Of a DNA stretch of 64,000 nucleotides, positions 59,239 through 64,000 are shown one piece after another; position 1 is the stretch's first letter, and each line of letters starts with the position of its first letter. The DNA is from Paenibacillus sp. YYML68 (lineage in GTDB: Bacteria; Bacillota; Bacilli; Paenibacillales; NBRC-103111). The DNA is taken from NCBI RefSeq assembly GCF_027923405.1, contig NZ_BQYI01000001.1, positions 4,132,501 through 4,196,500 on the forward strand, given 5' to 3'. The notes under the pieces are model-generated. The model made no database searches and was not told the origin of the DNA. It saw nothing but the letters and a program-made list of their open reading frames with translations. Made by a program: the position numbers and the translations under genes.

Positions 59239-60117
59239 CTAAGACGATTGCTCCTGCGCCGTCATCGGGCCTGCCGTCGACTCGCGGTAGAACACCTCGC
59301 CTGACAGGAGCAGCTTCTCCATCGGAGTCTGCTTGCGCTCGATTCGACCGAGCAGCCGCTCCACCGCACGCTCACCGAGCGACTCCTTCGGCACGTGCAC
59401 CGTCGTCAGTGCGGGCGACGTCTGGTACGAGCTCTCGATGTTGTCGAAGCCGGTCACGGATACGTCACCGGGCACCTTCACCCCAAGCTCCTTCAGCGCT
59501 TGCATCGCGGTCAGCGCAATCGTGTCGTTCGCGCAGACGAGCGCAGTCGGCGCTGGACGACCGCCACGGCCTGATTCCAAGTCTTCAATAGACTTCACAC
59601 TCTTCAAGTCGTCTGATATATGCTGATGACCTCCGATGATCGCTCCGCTCTCATCGTATTGGAGCTTCCCTTGGTAGACGCCGAGAACGACGTAGGCTTC
59701 CTCCTGCGTAATAGGGCCGTTGTATGGTGCGAGATATAAGGCAACCTTGTCGTTTCTTCTCATTGCTCTGGAATGCTCATACGTATATTCCACGTTATTC
59801 ATGATGCCTCCGGTTTCCAGAACCTGAATCGTATCCTGCTTATTCTTGTTGCCCTTCACCACTTTGCTGATGCTAACTGTTGAGATCGTGAAAGGCATAT
59901 TCTTATATTTGAAGCTCTTGGTACGCTGTACCTCTGCGAGAACAATCAGATCCGCTTGATCATTGAGTTCTTGGATCGAACTGAAGTATTGAGATATTTC
60001 ACCGTGGGAGTTGACGGTGTATATCGGAATTTGGAATGCATATAGAATCGATACTGCAGCTAACAAGACTAACAATAGCAGTCTAGGAATTGTTATTTTA
60101 ATAGCGAAGTTAGACAT
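59239..60117 (-). CDS. Chimeric ORF: exported protein N-terminus joined to LacI-family effector domain
   Basis: The 292-residue ORF has two unrelated parts. Residues 1-183 start with a signal or anchor helix (KITIPRLLLLVLLAAVSILY) and then a charged beta-rich domain (FKYKNMPFTISTVSISKVVKG...), AT-rich, family unknown. From about residue 184, GRPAPTALVCANDTIALTAM, GDVSVTGFDNIESSYQTSP, LTTVHVPKESLGERAVERLL and GEVFYRESTAG are the C-terminal part of a LacI-type regulator, GC-rich like the host. The DNA-binding and N-terminal sugar-binding parts of that regulator are missing. The junction is near base 59568. It is most likely the scar of an insertion or deletion; a functional fusion is possible. 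Confidence 0.7.
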   Translation of the reverse strand: MSNFAIKITIPRLLLLVLLAAVSILYAFQIPIYTVNSHGEISQYFSSIQELNDQADLIVLAEVQRTKSFKYKNMPFTISTVSISKVVKGNKNKQDTIQVLETGGIMNNVEYTYEHSRAMRRNDKVALYLAPYNGPITQEEAYVVLGVYQGKLQYDESGAIIGGHQHISDDLKSVKSIEDLESGRGGRPAPTALVCANDTIALTAMQALKELGVKVPGDVSVTGFDNIESSYQTSPALTTVHVPKESLGERAVERLLGRIERKQTPMEKLLLSGEVFYRESTAGPMTAQEQSS

Positions 60118-60335
60118 AGGGGTTCCTTCCTGTTCCTTGTTTAGTGAAGTGAGAAACTCACGTGATATACTGATATTATACTGGCTTTAATCCCTAAACT
60201 TTTATAAGATTCAATTTACATCCAATATTACTATTGCTATCATAATGTATCAATATTTTCTTGCCTCCTCTAGAGTTTGAGATTTCAAGAACATTACCAC
60301 GAATGGAAATAAGCGGAATATAGGAAGTGATGAGC
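60118..60335. other. AT-rich divergent intergenic region
   Basis: About 210 bases between the chimeric ORF and the pentapeptide gene; strongly AT-rich, no hairpin or matched promoter pair that I could support beyond scattered TATAAT-like words. Confidence 0.5.
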
Positions 60336-61160
60336 ATGTATAATGATTTCATATCAGATTGTACGAATTGCTTTGGATTATGCTGTGTAGCTTTACCTTA
60401 CGGAAAATCAGCTGATTTTCCTATTAATAAAGACGCTGGTGATCCGTGCCGTCATTTATGTTCAAATAACTCGTGTGCGATACACAATAGATTAAGAGTA
60501 GAAGGCTTTCGCGGGTGTGTTTCATATGAGTGTTTCGGTGCTGGACAGAAAGTTTCACAATTAATATTTCATAATAAAGATTGGCGTGAAGATGTAGACC
60601 ATGCCAACGAAATGTTTGCTGTATTTCCAATAGTTCAACAATTACACGAAATGCTTTACTACCTCAAACAAGCCTTAGCATTACGCGAGACTACATCCAT
60701 TAAGCTCAGTCTGCAGAAGATCTATGAAGAAACAGTCGAGCTAACCATAAAGCGTCCAAAGGAAATTCTAGAAATTGATCTTGCAGCTCATAGAAGCAAA
60801 GTTAATGCTCTATTAACTGAGACAAGTAAGATGTATAGAAACGACAGGAATGATGCCGGTGAAAAGCAAAGGACCAAGAAGGATGTAGACTTCATAGGAG
60901 CAAACCTAGAAGGATTAACATTACGAGGCAAAGATTTTCGCGGAAAGCTGATGATCTCATCAAGCTTAAGAAACAGTGACTTGAGAAGGGCTGATTGGAT
61001 TGGGGCTGACCTTAGGGATGCAGATTTAAGTGGGGCAGACTTAACAGATGCCCTCTTTCTTACACAGTCGCAGCTCAATTCAGCAATAGGGGATGTCCAT
61101 ACTAAAATTCCATGGTTCTTAGAGAAGCCAAGCCATTGGTTAAACAAAAATAACATGTGA
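60336..61160 (+). CDS. Pentapeptide-repeat protein with N-terminal Cys cluster
   Basis: The 274-residue protein starts with a cysteine-rich domain (CTNCFGLCCVALPY, CRHLC, CAIH, GCVSYECFGAG), about ten Cys within the first 75 residues, resembling YkgJ-like zinc or iron-sulfur clusters. A helical middle follows, and near residues 195-245 come pentapeptide repeats of A(D/N)LxG type (LRRADWIGADLRDADLSGADL). Similar two-part proteins are known in Firmicutes and actinobacteria; function unknown. Pentapeptide folds can mimic DNA, as in fluoroquinolone protection, but nothing proves that here. ATG 60336 follows AGGAAGTG; a GTG and ATG just upstream are alternatives. The DNA is AT-rich, suggesting transfer. 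Confidence 0.82.
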   Translation: MYNDFISDCTNCFGLCCVALPYGKSADFPINKDAGDPCRHLCSNNSCAIHNRLRVEGFRGCVSYECFGAGQKVSQLIFHNKDWREDVDHANEMFAVFPIVQQLHEMLYYLKQALALRETTSIKLSLQKIYEETVELTIKRPKEILEIDLAAHRSKVNALLTETSKMYRNDRNDAGEKQRTKKDVDFIGANLEGLTLRGKDFRGKLMISSSLRNSDLRRADWIGADLRDADLSGADLTDALFLTQSQLNSAIGDVHTKIPWFLEKPSHWLNKNNM

Positions 61161-61170
61161 GGTATCTCTT

Positions 61171-61530
61171 ATGAGAAGAAGAATGACGATATGGAGCTTA
61201 GCCTTGGTTACACTGCTGTTGATTGGTAGATTTTTGTACACAGAATGGCTTGCACCGCCGGTAGATATAAAAGAAGTAGAACCGAAAGTGATAGAACACC
61301 TAGGACGTAAAGGCGAACCCGAAGATCGCTACGATCTATCGATCAAATATTCCTGGGAGAGTAGATGGCTTGGATATGACCCCTATGTTATTAAAGTAGT
61401 ATTCAAGGATGAGCCTGATGCCATATATCACTATACTTATGATTACAAATCCAAACTAAAAGAGGTACGCCAAACGGGTATTGCTCCTATGAACGACAGA
61501 GACGATAAAAATTTCAAGCATATGGAATAA
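61171..61530 (+). CDS. DUF3139-like exported protein
   Basis: The 119-residue protein has an N-terminal helix (about residues 6-22) acting as a signal anchor, then EPKVIEHLGRKGEPEDRYDLSIKYSW, which fits small DUF3139 proteins of Bacilli. GAGGT overlapping the previous stop codon precedes the ATG; the two genes are 10 bases apart and probably co-transcribed. A hairpin follows. Function unknown. Confidence 0.75.
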   Translation: MRRRMTIWSLALVTLLLIGRFLYTEWLAPPVDIKEVEPKVIEHLGRKGEPEDRYDLSIKYSWESRWLGYDPYVIKVVFKDEPDAIYHYTYDYKSKLKEVRQTGIAPMNDRDDKNFKHME

Positions 61531-61574
61531 CAATTCGATGCTGGACAATAACACCTTGCAATAAACAGACAACA

Positions 61575-61608
61575 ATGCCTAGGAAGAGCTCAGTCTCCTC
61601 CTAGGCAT
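61575..61608. terminator. Hairpin between the DUF3139 gene and the sulfatase remnant
   Basis: ATGCCTAGGA and TCCTAGGCAT form a 10-bp stem with a GAGCT-containing loop; T-tract modest on both sides. Confidence 0.7.
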
Positions 61609-61628
61609 CCACATCCCTCGTTCTATTG

Positions 61629-61990
61629 CTAATATGGCCACACCCTGCCCAGCGGCTTCTCCGCCTGCAGCATGCGCACGAGCAGCATATGCCGCAGTTG
61701 CTACAGCGCGTCCGCGTAAGCCGGGTCGGTAGCGACATTGCGGTACTGCATCGGGTCGCAGTCGAGGTCGTACAGCGCTTCGCGGCCGTCGGCCTCGCAG
61801 AGATAGCGGTAGCGGGACGTGCGGATGTTGCGCCAGCCCTTGAATTCCATTAAGGCGCAAGCCTTGCCGCTGGTCGCCTCGCCTCGCAGCACAGGAGCGA
61901 GCGACTGTCCCTGCAACTGCGGGTGCAGCGGGACGCCTGCGCATTCGAGCAGCATCGGCACGACGCTATGCTCAAACGATGGGACTTTAA
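61629..61990 (-). pseudogene. C-terminal remnant of a sulfatase
   Basis: The frame reads VPMLLECAGVPLHPQLQGQS, LAPVLRGEATSGKACALMEF, SRYRYLCEADGREALYDLDC and DPMQYRNVATDPAYADAL, all typical of the C-terminal domain of type I sulfatases (alkaline phosphatase fold). After an in-frame TAG it continues QLRHMLLVRMLQAEKPLGRV and a final stop. The catalytic N-terminal domain (Cys/Ser-x-Pro-x-Arg) is not present: the sequence merges into the start of an AraC-type gene on the other strand at about 61990. The remains are inactive. Confidence 0.72.
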
Positions 61991-62490
61991 AACCGACTCG
62001 CTCTTCTTCCGCGTGCTGCTCGGCTCCTGACCGTCATACTCGTGCTCATGTCCACCCACAGTCTGGAGCAAACGGTGACCCACTATGAGTCGCGGATGGA
62101 ATTCATCCGCAACCAGATGCTCAACCTGTATTACAACGAGAAGCTGCGTCTGGTGCACAACCAGTTCGTGACGGGGCAAGGCAAGAACGTTAACTATTTA
62201 CTCGTAAGCGAGGTGTGGACGACGATCCGCAGCATGAATGCGAACCCGCTCCTTCCGCTCGATAATACTTCGGCAGATGCTTCATGCGATCTCGCAGCAG
62301 AAGCCGCCGAAGCCAGGCAGCACGCGACCGATTGCCGAGCTCGACCGCATTCAACAGAAGCTGACCGAGTACATGTCCTCGATCCGTCATATGGATCTTG
62401 ACGATTCATTCGAAGCAGCCTGTTCCGAGCGGAGGCGAGCTGACGGACAGCCCGTTCACGCTCATTCTGTAGCAGCTTCGTCTGCGCTCG
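61978..62490 (+). pseudogene. Frameshifted sensor part of an AraC-family membrane regulator
   Basis: A start MLKRWDFKTDSLFFRVLLG is cut by a stop, and the next frame gives LTVILVLMSTHSLEQTVTHY with MEFIRNQMLNLYYNEKLRLV. A third frame holds LRQMLHAISQQ and ELDRIQQKLTEYMSSIRHMD. Together they form a membrane-spanning helix and an extracytoplasmic sensor region as found in Paenibacillus AraC/YesN-type sensor-regulators, with at least two frameshifts and probable deletions. It leads into the intact DNA-binding part at 62497. Confidence 0.65.
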
Positions 62491-62496
62491 AAGGCG

Positions 62497-63510
62497 ATGC
62501 CGGAGACGACGATGTCGCCGGTGAAGGCGTCGTATTTTATACGCGAATATATTGATCTGGCCGTCGCTGAACGGTTCCCACAGTCGAGGACGCTGCAGCT
62601 GGAGCATGATGAGATCGTGACGGTGCTGTTCGGAGAGGCGGAGCCTAGCGTGCTGATGCCTAAGCTGAACGCGCTGAAGCAGGTGTTCGATCGCGATACG
62701 GATTACTATGTCGTGACGATTGCGGTTAGCAGTCGCTATGAGAAGCCGTCACAATTCCAGCAGGCGTATGGAGAGGTGCGGGGGCTGGTGCTACAGCGCA
62801 GTCTGCAGGCGGCTACCGAGATTATGACGGAGAAGCGTCCGTCTAGCGAGCATGCGCCCGTCTCCGCGCAGCAGGAGCAGACGCTCTACACCCACATCCG
62901 CGAAGGCAATACGAGGCTCACTCAGGAGCTGCTGACCGCCATCGTCGAGCAGATAGACAAGAAGGGCGCGACTGCGCACCAATTCCAGCAGCTCGCGCTG
63001 CGCCTGATAGAGATGCTCGGCGAATGGAGCAGCAAGCAGCAGTTGGAGCTCGCAGACGACTTCGACCTGACGGCGGCGCACGCGATCCGCCAGTGCTTCA
63101 CGAAGGAGGAGCTGCTCGCCTACCTGCAGCGGACGTCCGCCGAGGCCGCCGAGCAGTTCGAGTCGGCGAAGAGCCGTAAGGATGTGCCGCTTGAGGTCGT
63201 CTTCCACTACATGGAGAGCCAGCTCGCCGAGGACATCTCGCTCGAGCAAGCCGCCGAGCGGCTGAGCTGGTCGAGCGGATATTTATCCAACTACATCAAG
63301 CAGAAGACGGGGCAGACGTTCAGCGAGCATCTGCAGACGCTGCGCATGAACCGGGCGATGGAGCTGCTGGGCAGCACGAACAAGCCTGTGAAGGACATCG
63401 CCGCCAGTGTCGGCTACTACAATGTGACGTCCTTCAATCGGCTATTCAAGAAGACTACCGGCTTGTCGCCGGGGGATTATCGGAAGCGGGTGAGCTTGGG
63501 GGTGGAATAA
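62497..63510 (+). CDS. AraC-family regulator, C-terminal cytosolic and DNA-binding portion
   Basis: The 337-residue open frame begins without a convincing ribosome-binding site (MPETTMSPVKASYFIREYID). It contains a degenerate GGDEF-like central region typical of large sensor-regulators and, at the end, an AraC helix-turn-helix pair: LEQAAERLSWSSGYLSNYIK and IAASVGYYNVTSFNRLFKKT, then GLSPGDYRKR. The DNA-binding domain is intact, but the sensor N-terminus in front is broken, so the original gene is probably inactive. A truncated protein could still be made. Neighbouring sulfatase debris suggests it once controlled sulfated-polysaccharide use. Confidence 0.72.
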   Translation: MPETTMSPVKASYFIREYIDLAVAERFPQSRTLQLEHDEIVTVLFGEAEPSVLMPKLNALKQVFDRDTDYYVVTIAVSSRYEKPSQFQQAYGEVRGLVLQRSLQAATEIMTEKRPSSEHAPVSAQQEQTLYTHIREGNTRLTQELLTAIVEQIDKKGATAHQFQQLALRLIEMLGEWSSKQQLELADDFDLTAAHAIRQCFTKEELLAYLQRTSAEAAEQFESAKSRKDVPLEVVFHYMESQLAEDISLEQAAERLSWSSGYLSNYIKQKTGQTFSEHLQTLRMNRAMELLGSTNKPVKDIAASVGYYNVTSFNRLFKKTTGLSPGDYRKRVSLGVE

Positions 63511-63529
63511 CACCAAGAAGTCAGTTCTA

Positions 63530-64000
63530 TTAAACCTGATTTTCCGATTTAAGAAATTGATACAGCTCAATCAATTTATCATAAACACTCTCATCATATG
63601 GCTTATACATTCTAGCAGTATCATAAAATCGGATTGCTCTTGAATATTCACCCTTTGACTTTTCTTTTTCGGCAACCCATAATGCTAATTCTGCTATACG
63701 TGTCATTGTTCGTTCCTTCAGTTCAATGAACCATCTGTCATACACTCCCGGCAAAAAGTTCGTCTCTGGAACTCTGCTTAATAGTTTTAACGCTTCAACG
63801 TATTTCGTATGGTCATTTTGTTGAGTGTCAATTAACTTCATATTTTCAATGAGATCCACGATATCTGACTGAAGCTCACACTTTAACATGACATGTTCAT
63901 GATCTGTATGTAATAGCGTCACATGCGGCAGAGGCACGAACAAGAGCTTCTTCAAGTAATTCAAGTATACCTTCAAATTACGAAGTGCTGTCTTTAATGG
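63530..64000 (-). CDS. Transcriptional regulator with BTAD-like domain, partial
   Basis: The C-terminal 156 residues of a protein that runs off the right edge. PLKTALRNLKVYLNYLKKLL is the end of a winged-helix (OmpR/SARP-like) domain, and the rest (KYVEALKLLSRV, AELALWVAEKEKSKGEYSRAIRFYDTARMYKPYDESVYDKLI) is a helical bacterial transcriptional activator domain with TPR-like repeats. The full protein may also have a receiver domain, as in several Paenibacillus response regulators; this cannot be seen. The DNA is AT-rich. Confidence 0.7.
   Translation of the reverse strand, partial: PLKTALRNLKVYLNYLKKLLFVPLPHVTLLHTDHEHVMLKCELQSDIVDLIENMKLIDTQQNDHTKYVEALKLLSRVPETNFLPGVYDRWFIELKERTMTRIAELALWVAEKEKSKGEYSRAIRFYDTARMYKPYDESVYDKLIELYQFLKSENQV

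Noticed and set aside
1-64000. tRNA, rRNA or prophage genes
   Set aside because: None could be recognised by sequence; no integrase, phage structural gene or attachment duplication was seen besides the IS target repeat.

Overview
The window looks like chromosomal DNA from a moderately GC-rich, endospore-forming Bacillota, most likely Paenibacillaceae. The grounds are two alpha/beta-type SASP genes with sigma-G-like promoters, a cwlJ-gerQ pair, ylbJ, yfhP, a yutD-lipA-lytH neighbourhood, yycC, a DUF445 (yheB) gene, an S-layer-homology protein and a tryptophan T-box on trpS. No rRNA or tRNA genes and no CRISPR array were seen.

Layout. 1-1260: manganese-type ABC transporter (permease cut by the window edge, ATPase complete) behind a promoter with an MntR-like box. 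1.4-9.3 kb: minus-strand run of aldehyde dehydrogenase, membrane diguanylate cyclase, class B PBP, HAD hydrolase and a membrane transglutaminase-like pair. 9.6-13.3 kb: MFS transporter, SLH protein, Toprim protein. 13.3-16.0 kb: AEC transporter, SCO1-like protein, ctaB. 16.1-17.6 kb: an IS4-family element with intact 17-bp ends and a 9-bp target duplication but a frameshifted transposase. 18.2-19.2 kb: cwlJ-gerQ. 19.2-22.9 kb: assimilatory nitrate reductase catalytic subunit and moeA under a promoter carrying a perfect GlnR/TnrA consensus box. 23-31.7 kb: yfhP, SASPs, trpS, a YcgR/YcgQ-like membrane pair and a chemoreceptor. 31.7-43.2 kb: pepF, yycC, DUF2225, truncated globin, ylbJ, alpha-glucan phosphorylase, NAD kinase, yutD with a long disordered repeat tail, lipA.

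43.3-46.0 kb encodes nickel-pincer cofactor synthesis: larB and a larC N-terminal part with an extreme His-rich tail overlap by 4 nt, while the larC C-terminal part lies downstream on the opposite strand. lytH, an ArsR/CzrA-like metal sensor and a response-regulator remnant follow. At 49.4-50.1 kb there is a strict 63-bp-period tandem array of 11 hairpins. 50.2-57.6 kb holds a methyltransferase remnant, an esterase, an MFS transporter, a UreH-type nickel transporter, a CPBP protease, two overlapping ATP-grasp ligase genes and purU with a possible attenuator leader.

57.9-64 kb is a zone of decay and partly AT-rich DNA: broken glycosidase, stalk-domain, sulfatase and AraC-sensor genes, a LacI effector domain joined to an unrelated exported protein, a pentapeptide-repeat protein, a DUF3139 protein, and a regulator running off the right edge.

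The themes are sporulation, envelope biogenesis and metal homeostasis (Mn, Ni, probably Zn/Co). All calls are from reading motifs, ribosome-binding sites and composition by eye; no database search was run.
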